From: a virus
Reading direction: 5' to 3' (one strand)
Length of the DNA: 26,189 nt
IMG/VR virus record: IMGVR_UViG_3300021368_001851
Coordinates: 1 to 26,189 of that record
In this document: piece by piece, positions 7,449 through 16,877 of the stretch
Numbering within the stretch: the first letter of the stretch is position 1
How the letters are laid out: each line of letters opens with the position of its first letter
Program-made: the position numbers and the translations under genes
The notes under the pieces: generated by a model
Databases searched by the model: none
What the model saw: only the letters and a program-made list of their open reading frames with translations
Told to the model about the DNA's origin: nothing

Positions 7449-7826
7449 ATGTACACGAACGTAACGATTGATGGCACAGACTACCCTGTAAGTTTCGGAA
7501 TGAACGCACTTGCAAAATTCACCCGGAACGCAGGGTTGAGCTTAAAGGAATTAGGTAATCTTGATGAACATTTAGACTTAGAAAATACACTAATCCTGGT
7601 ATGGTGTGGATTGGCTGACGGTTTCCGCAAAGCCCGAAAGGACGGAGCGGCAACCGGTCAATTCACGCTCGCCGTTGAGGACGTGGGCGATTTGCTCGAC
7701 CAAGACAGCGAAGCCCTTTCAAGAATCATGGACGTTTTCAATGTCGCAATGCCGGAGCCGGGAAACGTGAAAAAGCAAGCACCGAAGAAACGACGAACAA
7801 CAAAGAAACAAGCTGGGCAGAGCTAG
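7449..7826 (+). CDS. Tail assembly chaperone, G-type short product
   Basis: Encodes 125 aa. The DGTDYPVSFGMNALAKFTRN start and the helical SLKELGNLDEHLDLENTLIL region (about 31-50) are typical of the first tail assembly chaperone of siphoviruses, which coats the tape measure before the tube forms. The last 20 residues are Lys/Arg/Gln-rich and low in complexity, as expected where the frame is shared with a second reading phase. The -1 frame is open from 7679, so it overlaps this gene by 148 bases and continues to 8158. The pair therefore fits the lambda G/GT arrangement. Confidence 0.82.
   Translation: MYTNVTIDGTDYPVSFGMNALAKFTRNAGLSLKELGNLDEHLDLENTLILVWCGLADGFRKARKDGAATGQFTLAVEDVGDLLDQDSEALSRIMDVFNVAMPEPGNVKKQAPKKRRTTKKQAGQS
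7769..7775 (+). other. Candidate -1 ribosomal frameshift site
   Basis: The sequence G AAA AAG lies at the end of the first chaperone gene, in the zero-frame phase needed for slippage on a Lys codon pair. Slipping back one base gives a fused product of about 236 aa that runs to 8158. A second candidate, A AAG AAA, is at 7802-7808. I saw no strong stimulatory hairpin directly downstream. Confidence 0.5.
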
Positions 7827-7831
7827 AAAAG

Positions 7832-8158
7832 TTGGCGTTGGGTAGCTTGCGTATGTCGGAACAAGAGTACAACGATACGACATTGCGCAGATTGCAGTAT
7901 CGGATCGAGGGATTCTTTGAAGTGGAGAGCCGCCGCGAGCGCTACGAATGGGAGCGCGTAAGGTGGCAAAGTGCTTTAATACTGCAAATGTTTGCTAAGA
8001 AAGGACGTAAGATCAAGCCGCAAGACATCACTATTTTCCCCTGGGAGAAAGAAGCAAAAACGATACCGGCAGGGCGCAAAATGTCGCCCGAAGAGATCAA
8101 ATCTAAGTTTGCGGAAACAGACAAAAGAATGCGAGAAAAATGGCAAAAAACAGGCTGA
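7832..8158 (+). CDS. Tail assembly chaperone, T-type extension (reached by frameshift)
   Basis: The separately readable part is 108 aa from a TTG, but this start is unlikely to be used. The same frame is open upstream to 7679 and there encodes SWAELEKLALGS just before the TTG, and a W-x-E-L start is what I expect for second chaperone domains. The remainder has MSEQEYNDTTLRRLQYRIEG, a Trp/Arg-rich helix (RYEWERVRWQSALI) and IFPWEKE. I infer that it is the C-terminal half of a -1 frameshift fusion with the 7449 gene. It overlaps the tape measure gene by 19 bases. Confidence 0.75.
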   Translation: MALGSLRMSEQEYNDTTLRRLQYRIEGFFEVESRRERYEWERVRWQSALILQMFAKKGRKIKPQDITIFPWEKEAKTIPAGRKMSPEEIKSKFAETDKRMREKWQKTG

Positions 8159-10383
8159 ATATAATTCTTGGCGTTGATGTTAAGCAGTTGGAAAGGCAGC
8201 TTAATCAGGCGCAAAGGAAAATGAAACGTTTTGCATCTGGATTACAATCAACAGGGCAGACGCTTACGCAGTCGTTAACTGTTCCATTAATTGGGATCGG
8301 TGGAGGTGCTTTAGCCGCATTTGGACAGATTGAAAAATTAGAAAAAGGACTTACCGCAATATTAGGGCCGGGGGCTGATGTACGGAAAGAATTAGAGGCA
8401 CTCCGAGAAGCCGCCGAAGCGCCAGGCCTATCTTTTGAGCAAGCCGTAAAAGGTTCTATACAATTGCAATCGGTGGGGTTCTCTGCCGAGCAAGCAAGGA
8501 AAAGTATAAGCGCACTAGGTACAGCCGTAGCACTGACCGGAGGGAGTGCAATTGAATTGGCATCTGTCACTAAGCAAATAACACAAATCAACGCTAAAGG
8601 CCGTATACTACAAGAAGACCTAGGGGTCATTCAAGAGAACGCGCCCGCCATCGGCATCGCGCTAAAGGAAGCGTTTGGTACGCAAACCGCCGAAGGACTC
8701 CGAGCGCTCAATATATCAGCCGCCGAATTCACGACTAGGTTGACGGCAGCAATTGAAAACAGTGAAACATTCCAGGGCGTTACCGGAGGATTAGCAAACG
8801 CTTTTGAAAACTTCCGAAACAATGTAAAGTTTGCGGCGGCTGAATTAGGCCGGACAATAGCAGGCACTGTAAACCTGGAGGATATTATGAATAAGTTATC
8901 CTCTGCCGTTTCTCGCGGTGTAGAGTTTTTTAAATCGCTCACTCCTGAAGCGCAAAAGTTCATCGTTGTTTCCGCAGCGATAGCCGCCGCCATTGGGCCG
9001 GTGTTCATCGTCCTGGCAAAGATTGTATCTATCGGGCCGGTTGTTGTTGGAGCAATCGAAAGCATAGTGAAGGCAGTACGTAGATTAGGCGGTGTATTTG
9101 CCATCATCACCTCCCCTATTACGATTACCATAGCTGCCGTACTAGGCTTAATCTATATTCTCGCGCAATTGTACAACCGTTTTGAAAATGTGCGAAAAGT
9201 CATTAATGGAGCAATAGAGTTTTTTAAGGAGTTTGGTAACATACTTAAAGACATCAAAACTTTTGTCACCGGTGTAGCTGGTGGATTGGCGAAGTTTTTC
9301 AAAGGCGATTTTGCCGGCGCTGCTGTAGATCTGGCGGGCGCTATTGCTACAGAAATTCCAAGCGTCACAGAAGTTGGAACTCGTTTAGGCGCTGCTTTCG
9401 CCGGTGGTTTTTCTGATGGGAGCAATAGATTAGAGGGTGCAGTAGACACAATCAAAAAGAAGTTATTCAAACAGGTTGGCGATGCAAAGGATTTGCTTAG
9501 CGGCGCTGTTACACCTCCTGATATAGACACTCTACCTGGCGGCGACGGCGATAAAGACGGCGATAAAGATGCAACGCAAAAAATAACAGTCACACCCGAA
9601 ATAGAATTTTTAGACGCTGACGTGGAAGGATTGGGCGAGTTTGATTTTAGTATAGACGAAACAGCGGTGTTTACATTAGACGCATACCGCGAAGGGCTGG
9701 AAAAAGCAACCGAAGCGTCTAGGCTATTCGGTGCTACTGCTGGCGATGTATTACAGGAAAAGCTGAACTATACGAAGCAGTCTATACAGTCACTTCTGGA
9801 CGAAGGTTACACTCCGCAAAGTGAAGCGGTTCAGACACTGATGGAGCAATACAATTTACTAGGCAGTGAGTTGGATATACTTAACGAGAAGCAAGGACTT
9901 TTTGCACAACAGATACAAGCAGTTTCTGGTGTAGTTGGCAGTGTTCTTACAAGCGCTTTTGATGGGTTCTTTCAGATCATCGAACAAGGAGGAAAAAACG
10001 CTTTTGAGGGATTTGTTCAGGGTGCAAAAAAAGCGCTCGTGAACTTAGTTAAGCAACTAACGATAACATTGGCGAAAGCGGTTGCAGTGGCTGCAGTTAT
10101 GTCAATTATCTTTCCCGGTTCAACCGCAACAGCAGGAGGATTTAAGGCCATATTTGGCAGCGTTTTTTCTGGAATACCTCTCGCCACCGGCGGTATCATT
10201 CCCCCAGGATACCCCAACGACACTTTCCCGGCTCGCTTATCTTCAGGGGAGGCCGTTATTCCGCTTGACAAATTAAACAGATACACAGGTGCAGGTGGCG
10301 GTACGTTGGAGGCCCGGATCAGTGGCGAAGACTTGTTGATATTAATGAAGCAAACAGAAACCAAATATAATAGATTTTCATAG
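8140..10383 (+). CDS. Tail tape measure protein
   Basis: Encodes 747 aa, the helical ruler that sets tail length and is ejected with the DNA. The N-terminal GVDVKQLERQLNQAQRKMKR (about 11-30) and the helical body fit tape measure N-terminal domains. Two hydrophobic stretches lie at about 274-297 and 318-344, and a third near 650-670 (LAKAVAVAAVMSIIF). The C terminus has ATGGIIPPGYPNDTFPARLS followed by GEAVIPLDKL (about 682-711), a widely shared tape measure ending. An Asp/Gly-rich linker is at about 465-480. Longest gene but one of the late block; the next gene starts directly after its stop. Confidence 0.93.
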   Translation: MAKNRLNIILGVDVKQLERQLNQAQRKMKRFASGLQSTGQTLTQSLTVPLIGIGGGALAAFGQIEKLEKGLTAILGPGADVRKELEALREAAEAPGLSFEQAVKGSIQLQSVGFSAEQARKSISALGTAVALTGGSAIELASVTKQITQINAKGRILQEDLGVIQENAPAIGIALKEAFGTQTAEGLRALNISAAEFTTRLTAAIENSETFQGVTGGLANAFENFRNNVKFAAAELGRTIAGTVNLEDIMNKLSSAVSRGVEFFKSLTPEAQKFIVVSAAIAAAIGPVFIVLAKIVSIGPVVVGAIESIVKAVRRLGGVFAIITSPITITIAAVLGLIYILAQLYNRFENVRKVINGAIEFFKEFGNILKDIKTFVTGVAGGLAKFFKGDFAGAAVDLAGAIATEIPSVTEVGTRLGAAFAGGFSDGSNRLEGAVDTIKKKLFKQVGDAKDLLSGAVTPPDIDTLPGGDGDKDGDKDATQKITVTPEIEFLDADVEGLGEFDFSIDETAVFTLDAYREGLEKATEASRLFGATAGDVLQEKLNYTKQSIQSLLDEGYTPQSEAVQTLMEQYNLLGSELDILNEKQGLFAQQIQAVSGVVGSVLTSAFDGFFQIIEQGGKNAFEGFVQGAKKALVNLVKQLTITLAKAVAVAAVMSIIFPGSTATAGGFKAIFGSVFSGIPLATGGIIPPGYPNDTFPARLSSGEAVIPLDKLNRYTGAGGGTLEARISGEDLLILMKQTETKYNRFS

Positions 10384-12831
10384 ATGGCAATACGGCTTAG
10401 TTGTACGTTTTTTTCAAACGAAAATGAAACCTCTTATACAATAGAGATTCATGATGCCGCCTATTCGGGGAGTGTTATTGATTTTCGCACAGATGATAAA
10501 GGTTTTGAAATATCGTACTCAGGGGAAAAGCAACAGCTAAGAGCACCAATTCTAACATCAAAATGCGACGTAAATATTTACGTCGAGAATCAAGATATTC
10601 AAGATTTAATAGACGACCTAAACAGCGCCTACGAAGGTCAATTTAGATTACTAATTAGCACAAGCAGCGCGGAAAGATGGGTAGGAATCATTCTGCCAGA
10701 CTTGGTGAAATACGAAGATAAGCCCTTTGCAATTCTCCCGATATTCCGCGTAACCGCAACGGATGGAATTAAGCGATTACAAACTATCGCTTACAAGGAC
10801 ACATCTGGCCCCTATTCAGGAAGCAAAAGCGTAGTAGAACACCTTTCAAATATTGTCGGCAAAATTGGAACTGCTGATTTGATTACCACTAATGCATGGG
10901 CGATGGTAGTGGCTACAAATTGGAAGCCCGCCTCAATTAAGGCTGGCGACGTGATGGCAAACACTTATTTTGAACACCGCGCATTGTATCAGGTAGACGA
11001 CAAAGGAGAGTATAAGTATAGCAGCGTCTACAGAGTATTAGAGCAGATTTGCTTAGTTTTTCATTGTCAATTCAAGATGGTGAATGGCTCCTTTTTTTTC
11101 ACGCAACATAATTATCACGAAAGCTCAAGTTTTACGACTTATTTATATACCGCTGCCGGATCGCTCGTAATATCTGGATCGTTGGCGATGGATAATACAG
11201 TATCTACCCTATTCACAGAAAAATATGCAGGTGGCTTTTATTCCTTTTTTCCGGCCCTGAACTACGCCCAGGTGAACTATGTACATATGGGCTTTTCTAA
11301 TATTGCGCAGGGGTACATCTGGGATCATACCGACCAGCCAACAATACCGGAAAGCCCGACATCGTATGACGTATCAGACGGGACTGGTTTTTTAGTTAGT
11401 TCAAATTTTTACTACTCGTTGGTAGTTACCGGAAACAGACCAGCGTTCATGAAGTTCAATATTACGCTTCAGGTAGATACTAACTATCTGAAGCGAACTA
11501 CGAGTTTCACTGGCTTCGGAGCAACAACGGAGCAGGCGCAAGAAATTAGCGCCACCGTCGCAAACTACGAGCTAATTCTCCCGGTTGACGTAACAGTACC
11601 GGGTTCACCGTCTCAATTCCTTGGCAGTGGGAACATTCCAATCTCATTTCAAACTATCCCATTTTCTACTGGCGGCGACGTATCTTTTACGATTTCGTAT
11701 GTAGGCAGTTATGACACTACCGGCACAATTGTAAGCTCAGGAATTACTGGCCTTAACTGGTCGTTTTTTAATTTGCAACTTTCGCCGCTTCCCGGTGGTG
11801 AATTATCCCAATGGTCAAACACGCGAAAAGTAATAGGCATAAATGCTACGTCAGGCAACACAGAGAAAAGAGTAATTAATTCAGTTATAGGTCAGGAGTT
11901 CGGGTACGGAGTACTGAAGATCGACGACGGCAGTGTTTTTATTGATGGCGTAGATTGGGGCTTAGGTGCTACCGCTTCGCAGAGCTTGGAAGTACTGCTG
12001 ACAAAAGAGATAATAAGAACGCAGAGTGTACCGATTAAGACGCTACGCGCTACCATAAAAATGTCGATGACGAACATCCACCAAACGATGGTTCACAATT
12101 CAAACAGGTGGATACTGCACAAAGGAAAATTTACAGGAAATCTTGATCAGATGGCAGGTGAATGGTACTTACTAGACACCACGGGTACAACATCAAGCAG
12201 CGAAGAACTGGACGAGATTATAGGTGCAATAGATAACGAAGGAAACGACATCAATACACAGATTCCGGTAATAGAAGGAGGTACGCCAGTTATTAACGCG
12301 CCACCCGGACAGTCAGAAACCACTTCGGTACTAGACGCACTTTTTCCCCGGACTACCGCAGACATAGACGAAGCATCAACCGTCACCACTATTCCGATCA
12401 CAGCGCGAACAGTAGACGGAGAGTACAAGGTCGGGCAGATTGTGACGATTATTAATCAGTTCACAGGTGCGCAGCAAGATTTCACGATTACAACCGAAAG
12501 TCAAACCAGCGATACGGTTTTGAATGTAACCAGCGATACCGCCGATTTCTTTTTTACGGAGGGTTCATGGATCGTAACGAGTCAGGAGCAGACATTAAGT
12601 AGTGGAGGCTCGACAGCCTTTTATCGAGAAGAATTTACAGCACACGCAAGCACCACGATAACCGTAACGGAAAACAGCGGAAACTTACCGACCAATGCCG
12701 CAGCGATCCGGGTGTATTACGATACAGGGCAGCTTATTTCTAAAAATTATTGGAGTCATTCGGGTAGCGTGATTACGCTCACATTTACGCCGCCTGGACA
12801 GCAATCAATATGGGTAGAATTTAACGTATGA
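10384..12831 (+). CDS. Putative tail tip / hub protein
   Basis: Encodes 815 aa with no signal peptide. The first 150 residues (RAPILTSKCDVNIYV, YEGQFRLLISTSSAERWVG, PIFRVTATDGIKRL) are beta-rich and resemble distal-tail proteins. The next region (EYKYSSVYRVLEQICLVFHC, FKMVNGSFFFTQ) recalls the hub domain of tail-associated proteins. The C-terminal third is Thr/Ser/Ile-rich with repeated short strands. Position directly after the tape measure supports a distal tail/hub role, possibly a Dit-Tal fusion. I do not recognise a specific family. It overlaps the next gene by 4 bases (ATGA). Confidence 0.65.
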   Translation: MAIRLSCTFFSNENETSYTIEIHDAAYSGSVIDFRTDDKGFEISYSGEKQQLRAPILTSKCDVNIYVENQDIQDLIDDLNSAYEGQFRLLISTSSAERWVGIILPDLVKYEDKPFAILPIFRVTATDGIKRLQTIAYKDTSGPYSGSKSVVEHLSNIVGKIGTADLITTNAWAMVVATNWKPASIKAGDVMANTYFEHRALYQVDDKGEYKYSSVYRVLEQICLVFHCQFKMVNGSFFFTQHNYHESSSFTTYLYTAAGSLVISGSLAMDNTVSTLFTEKYAGGFYSFFPALNYAQVNYVHMGFSNIAQGYIWDHTDQPTIPESPTSYDVSDGTGFLVSSNFYYSLVVTGNRPAFMKFNITLQVDTNYLKRTTSFTGFGATTEQAQEISATVANYELILPVDVTVPGSPSQFLGSGNIPISFQTIPFSTGGDVSFTISYVGSYDTTGTIVSSGITGLNWSFFNLQLSPLPGGELSQWSNTRKVIGINATSGNTEKRVINSVIGQEFGYGVLKIDDGSVFIDGVDWGLGATASQSLEVLLTKEIIRTQSVPIKTLRATIKMSMTNIHQTMVHNSNRWILHKGKFTGNLDQMAGEWYLLDTTGTTSSSEELDEIIGAIDNEGNDINTQIPVIEGGTPVINAPPGQSETTSVLDALFPRTTADIDEASTVTTIPITARTVDGEYKVGQIVTIINQFTGAQQDFTITTESQTSDTVLNVTSDTADFFFTEGSWIVTSQEQTLSSGGSTAFYREEFTAHASTTITVTENSGNLPTNAAAIRVYYDTGQLISKNYWSHSGSVITLTFTPPGQQSIWVEFNV

Positions 12832-15344
12832 TGAAGAAATATTTTCGTATATCCTTTTTCTCTTTTGCAGTCAGTTGCCGATCTGATTGGCGCTGGCTGC
12901 AATTCGCATTAATAGCCACAGTGCTAACCTCCTGTACTGTGCAGATGAAAGTGAAAGAGGTTACTTCGCTTCCGGTGCCTAAGCAGCAAGTCGAACGAAC
13001 ACGCAGCGCCGCCGCACCCTGGCCCCGATTGTTTTGGGAGCAGATCGAAGCTGCCGACACGCTTGGCGCAATTGCGGTAGCGGATAACGATGGTAACGGC
13101 TATTGGTCGGACTCGCTTAGGTGGGAAAGTGGCGTATTGAAACTAGGGATTGATACCGCAGCAACACGTGCCTATGCTCGTAGTGTAAGCGCAGGAGGAG
13201 GAAGTACACAAGACTTGTTTTCGCAATTCACAGACGTATTAGGCTTCTCCCCTGCCGTAGCCGACGATCCAAACGACGTATTAACGTTCAGGAGTCCTAA
13301 TAGTACTATTTCGTTTTCGGCTTGGAATGATGATGCGACTTATGGAGATTACTTAGCTTTTGACCTTGCGAGTAATGCGGTAAGTTGGTCGAGCTTGAAA
13401 GCAGCTGTGCAGGATTCAATACAGTTAGAGCGCGGCGCTGATGGAAACGGCGTTTTTGATGTCAGCAATTCTGGATCATCTGTGCCTGATAATATGACGC
13501 TCGACGTAACAGACGAAATAATTTTTTCTACGGAAAACATTAATCAAAACCCCGTGATGGTTTTTGACTATGATGCAGGGGGTTCATATTCTACGCCGGG
13601 GTTCATTGAATTTAATTTGAATGAAACAACGGCCCCGTCTTTGGGTACGATTTCAGACCTTGTGACGCTTGATAACGCGGGAGTACAGAAGTTCTATTGG
13701 CGGTACGTTTCGACAGCCTCAGCAGAACAACTGGCGATGCAATCTGAAGTTAGTTGGTCTATTGGCAGCGGTGACGACTTTACGCTCTGGTCTGATGCCG
13801 ATTTGATTATTGGAGACGGTGGCGAAACAGATATATTAGTTAATTTCTCATCCATCCAAAACACCCCTACGATTGATAATATCCTGGTACTTAACAGCAG
13901 TACGAATGTATTAGGGTATCGGGATATTTCGACACTTGGAACAGACGACCAAACGATAGATGTCTTTTCTATTACTTCCAACACTTTGAATCTATCTTTA
14001 GAAGATGATGCAGAGGCAACTAAAACCGTTGACCTTTCGCCCTACTTAGATAATACAGATGCGCAAACGCTTTCTTTTTCTTCGCCTAACCTGACGATTA
14101 CAGGGGGTAATTCGGTTGATATTTCAGCGATTCAGGACGGAACCGGAACAGACGACCAAAATATAAGCGGTTCGGGTCTGTCTGGAACGAACCTAACAAT
14201 AGGGATTGAGGGTGGAAGTAACGAGGTGGTAGATTTGGCCACATTGCAGGACGGAACCGGAACAGACGATCAAACAATAGATGTCTTTTCTATTACTTCC
14301 AACACTTTGAATCTATCTTTAGAAAGCGACGGCGAAGCCACCAAAACCGTTAGTCTTTTACCTTACCTAGATAACACTGACACCCAACTGACAGAGGAAC
14401 AAGTAGAAGATTTTATTGGTGGCATGGTAACAGGTAATACTGAGTCCGGTATAACTGTAACTTATCAAGATACTGACGGAACATTAGATTTTTCAGCAAC
14501 GGACAACTCAACCGTCAATGAAAGTTGGTGGATACAAGGCGACACTGGAAGCGAAGCTGGTATAAAAGCCGATGACGGCGCTATAACTTTTGCAGGAGGT
14601 ACAAACGTAACGACCGCGTATAATTCGACTTCAAATACCCTAACGATTAACGCAACAGGTGGGAGTAGTTCTAATCTCTACGACGACGATGGTACATTAG
14701 CCGCAGCGCGAACGGTAGACCTGGACGGTAAGGTATTGCGTTTCGAAGATAATGCTATTACTTCCTCGTTTCAGGTTGAAACAGGAAATCAAAGCGGGTT
14801 ATTTGTAATCAAAGATCAATCAGCAGCCGATAGTCTAGCCTTTAGATACGATTACGCTTCAGGTGGCTATTCGTTGGAGTCTCTAGGATCAACGAATATT
14901 AATTTCATTGGTGGCGATGCCGGGAGTGTTGACCTTGGGGATGGTGACGCAAATTTAAGAATCTACTCGGACATTGAATACGATTCTACCGTGACACAGA
15001 TATTAATTAAAGACCCTATCACAAAATTGGTGAAATACATCGACCAATCACGCGACAGAGTTTCTGCAGAAGAAACAGGATCATTCACGGCAGTAGCGGG
15101 AGTGATCAATCTGGTGGACACCAATAGTAGCGTTGCAACCGTTACGCCTCCAAGTACACCGGAGGCCGGAACATGGTTTGCAGTTTCGGATTCGAGAGGA
15201 AACGCAAGTACAAATAATATAACCGTCGATCTAAGTACCGACAAATACCACACTGACGCGGTGGACTACACGATGAATACAGACAACGCTTTTGCCCGGT
15301 TCACCTACGTAGATTCAACGGTGGGATGGATCAGAAGTTTCTAA
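12828..15344 (+). CDS. Tail-fibre-like protein with lipoprotein signal
   Basis: Encodes 838 aa. The start overlaps the hub stop (ATGATG). Residues 1-36 include two hydrophobic stretches; the second ends LIATVLTSC, a good lipobox with the Cys at about position 36. The mature part starts CTVQMKV, close to the CTIELHV of the next gene. The body is Asp/Ser/Thr/Gly-rich and repetitive, with two copies of a block containing VFSITSNTLNLSLE (about residues 370 and 477) and SGLSGTNLTIGIEGGSNEVV, features of phage fibres. The end resembles a beta-rich receptor or display domain. A tail fibre with a lipobox is unusual: either it is exported and surface-anchored, or the leader serves another role. Confidence 0.7.
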   Translation: MMKKYFRISFFSFAVSCRSDWRWLQFALIATVLTSCTVQMKVKEVTSLPVPKQQVERTRSAAAPWPRLFWEQIEAADTLGAIAVADNDGNGYWSDSLRWESGVLKLGIDTAATRAYARSVSAGGGSTQDLFSQFTDVLGFSPAVADDPNDVLTFRSPNSTISFSAWNDDATYGDYLAFDLASNAVSWSSLKAAVQDSIQLERGADGNGVFDVSNSGSSVPDNMTLDVTDEIIFSTENINQNPVMVFDYDAGGSYSTPGFIEFNLNETTAPSLGTISDLVTLDNAGVQKFYWRYVSTASAEQLAMQSEVSWSIGSGDDFTLWSDADLIIGDGGETDILVNFSSIQNTPTIDNILVLNSSTNVLGYRDISTLGTDDQTIDVFSITSNTLNLSLEDDAEATKTVDLSPYLDNTDAQTLSFSSPNLTITGGNSVDISAIQDGTGTDDQNISGSGLSGTNLTIGIEGGSNEVVDLATLQDGTGTDDQTIDVFSITSNTLNLSLESDGEATKTVSLLPYLDNTDTQLTEEQVEDFIGGMVTGNTESGITVTYQDTDGTLDFSATDNSTVNESWWIQGDTGSEAGIKADDGAITFAGGTNVTTAYNSTSNTLTINATGGSSSNLYDDDGTLAAARTVDLDGKVLRFEDNAITSSFQVETGNQSGLFVIKDQSAADSLAFRYDYASGGYSLESLGSTNINFIGGDAGSVDLGDGDANLRIYSDIEYDSTVTQILIKDPITKLVKYIDQSRDRVSAEETGSFTAVAGVINLVDTNSSVATVTPPSTPEAGTWFAVSDSRGNASTNNITVDLSTDKYHTDAVDYTMNTDNAFARFTYVDSTVGWIRSF
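13938..14324 (+). repeat. 66-bp direct repeat inside the first fibre gene
   Basis: Copies at 13938-14003 and 14259-14324 differ at only two positions that I could see. They encode the same peptide block in the same frame (GTDDQTIDVFSITSNTLNLS). The near-identity at DNA level suggests recent duplication or gene conversion. Confidence 0.85.
14148..14275 (+). repeat. 128-bp module shared with the next fibre gene (copy 1)
   Basis: This segment recurs at 16311-16438 in the neighbouring gene with roughly ten differences, mostly synonymous. It encodes SGSGLSGTNLTIGIEGGSNE and the following GTGTDDQ. Just upstream, 14056-14156 is also related to 15892-15990 (TLSFSSPN-TITGGNS-DISAIQDG). Confidence 0.85.
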
Positions 15345-15356
15345 AAAAATAACGAG

Positions 15357-16877
15357 ATGAAAAGAATATTAATAATATTAATCCTATTTCTTGCAGGCTG
15401 TACAATCGAGCTGCACGTACCCGAACAGAAACCTAAGCCAATCGAAGCCGAACTACCCGACGTTAGCACAATTTTAGAAGATGACGCGGAACATGGCGGT
15501 ATAGGTCAAAACGACGATATACCGCAGGCGTACGGGAATACGCGAATGGATGAACTACCATACTTGACGACCATAGCTGACTCTATCGAGTTTCTGACTA
15601 TTCACGGCGAAACAGGTTCTAAAGCATGGAAACGATTTACCGCCGAAACCGTGCAGAATTATGTAGCATTGGAGGCCGGAGGTATTACCGCCGATATTCT
15701 TGCAGATTCGACAGCAGCAGTACGGGCAGACTTTCCGGCCAGTGGTGGCGCTTCGGAGCTTTCCGATCTAACCGACGTAAACACCTCTACTCCTACAAAT
15801 CGCAACGTCTTGGTAGGTGATGGCGTAGACTTCGAAAGCCGCGCATTAGTGGAGGCCGATATAAGCGATTTAAGCCATACAACAAACACCGATGCGCAAA
15901 CACTTTCTTTTTCTTCGCCTAATATTACGATCACGGGCGGCAACTCAATCGACATTTCAGCAATTCAAGACGGAACGGGAACGGATGACCAGGTAGCCGC
16001 AGAGGTAAATATCACTGATGCAGGAGCACACTACACAGGAACGACGGTAGAAACCGCACTTCAAGAGGTTGGAGATAGTATAGACGTACACCGTACCGCA
16101 ATTGACGCACTAAGCGACGCAGGGATAGCAGATGGTGACAAAGGAGATATAACCGTTTCAGGATCCGGCACGGTGTGGAATATTGACGCGGGTGTTGTAG
16201 GCGCTACGGAATTAGCAAGTACAACCGTGACCCCGGCGAGCTATACCTACTCGACAATTACAGTAGACGCAGACGGGCGATTGACGGCGGCAAGTTCAGG
16301 AACAGCGCCAACAGACGACCAGAATATAAGCGGTTCGGGTCTGTCTGGAACAAACCTAACAATAGGGATTGAAGGAGGAAGTAACGAGGTGGTAGATTTG
16401 GCGGCATTGCAAGACGGAACGGGTACGGACGATCAAACAGCCGGCGAAGTGAACATAACCGATAGCGGCGCACACTACACAGGAACGACGGTGGAGGCTG
16501 CTTTGCAGGAGGTTGGAGATAGCATAGCCGCGCACCAGAGCGAAGCGGAAAAGCACTATAGGTTACTCGCTGTAACTCCAGCTACATCAACGACTATAAG
16601 CATTAATTTGGAGAGTTACAGGGGTACAGTAGTTCAAATTGACATGGCAACAGCCAGCACTGTTAGCACCATAACACTGACCGTTACTAATCCCGTAACC
16701 GCTGGTGTTTATACTTTTCATTGGCAGAGTACTGGAAGCACCAATAGTTTGAATCTGCCAGCTACCTTTTTAGACCAAACCGGAACGGCGTTAGATGCCG
16801 GAACGACTTACGATATAGACGCAAGCGACGTATTTTTTACCTGCTATTATGACGGCACAAATTACTATTGCAAATGA
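15357..16877 (+). CDS. Second tail-fibre-like protein with lipoprotein signal
   Basis: Encodes 506 aa. It begins MKRILIILILFLAGC, a textbook lipoprotein signal with the lipidated Cys at 15, followed by a Pro/Glu-rich linker. Residues about 60-100 (SIEFLTIHGETGSKAWKRF) resemble structural domains in fibres of Bacteroidota phages. The module NITDAGAHYTGTTVETALQ occurs near residues 217-240, and a variant (NITDSGAHYTGTTVEAALQ) near 365-388, a tail-fibre repeat I associate with phages of this phylum. It shares about 128 bp with the preceding gene. The C-terminal 115 residues form a separate Thr-rich beta domain with the late Cys pair CYYDGTNYYC. The end overlaps the next gene by 10 bases. Confidence 0.72.
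   Translation: MKRILIILILFLAGCTIELHVPEQKPKPIEAELPDVSTILEDDAEHGGIGQNDDIPQAYGNTRMDELPYLTTIADSIEFLTIHGETGSKAWKRFTAETVQNYVALEAGGITADILADSTAAVRADFPASGGASELSDLTDVNTSTPTNRNVLVGDGVDFESRALVEADISDLSHTTNTDAQTLSFSSPNITITGGNSIDISAIQDGTGTDDQVAAEVNITDAGAHYTGTTVETALQEVGDSIDVHRTAIDALSDAGIADGDKGDITVSGSGTVWNIDAGVVGATELASTTVTPASYTYSTITVDADGRLTAASSGTAPTDDQNISGSGLSGTNLTIGIEGGSNEVVDLAALQDGTGTDDQTAGEVNITDSGAHYTGTTVEAALQEVGDSIAAHQSEAEKHYRLLAVTPATSTTISINLESYRGTVVQIDMATASTVSTITLTVTNPVTAGVYTFHWQSTGSTNSLNLPATFLDQTGTALDAGTTYDIDASDVFFTCYYDGTNYYCK
16009..16535 (+). repeat. Internal repeat of the NITD-HYTGTTVE module
   Basis: Segments at about 16006-16090 and 16450-16535 are related at the DNA level; both contain the 17-base block CACACTACACAGGAACG. 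They encode the repeated NITD...HYTGTTVE...ALQEVGDSI unit in the same frame. Confidence 0.8.
16311..16438 (+). repeat. 128-bp module shared with the previous fibre gene (copy 2)
   Basis: Partner of 14148-14275. The two copies sit in different proteins but in the same reading frame, so modules may be exchanged between fibre genes by recombination. Confidence 0.85.

Noticed and set aside
8205-9593. Long minus-strand frames opposite the tape measure gene
   Set aside because: Shadow frames of a strong coding region; no start context and composition mirrors the plus-strand codons.
12828-16877. Diversity-generating retroelement acting on the fibre genes
   Set aside because: Repeats lack adenine-specific variation, and no reverse transcriptase or template repeat is visible.
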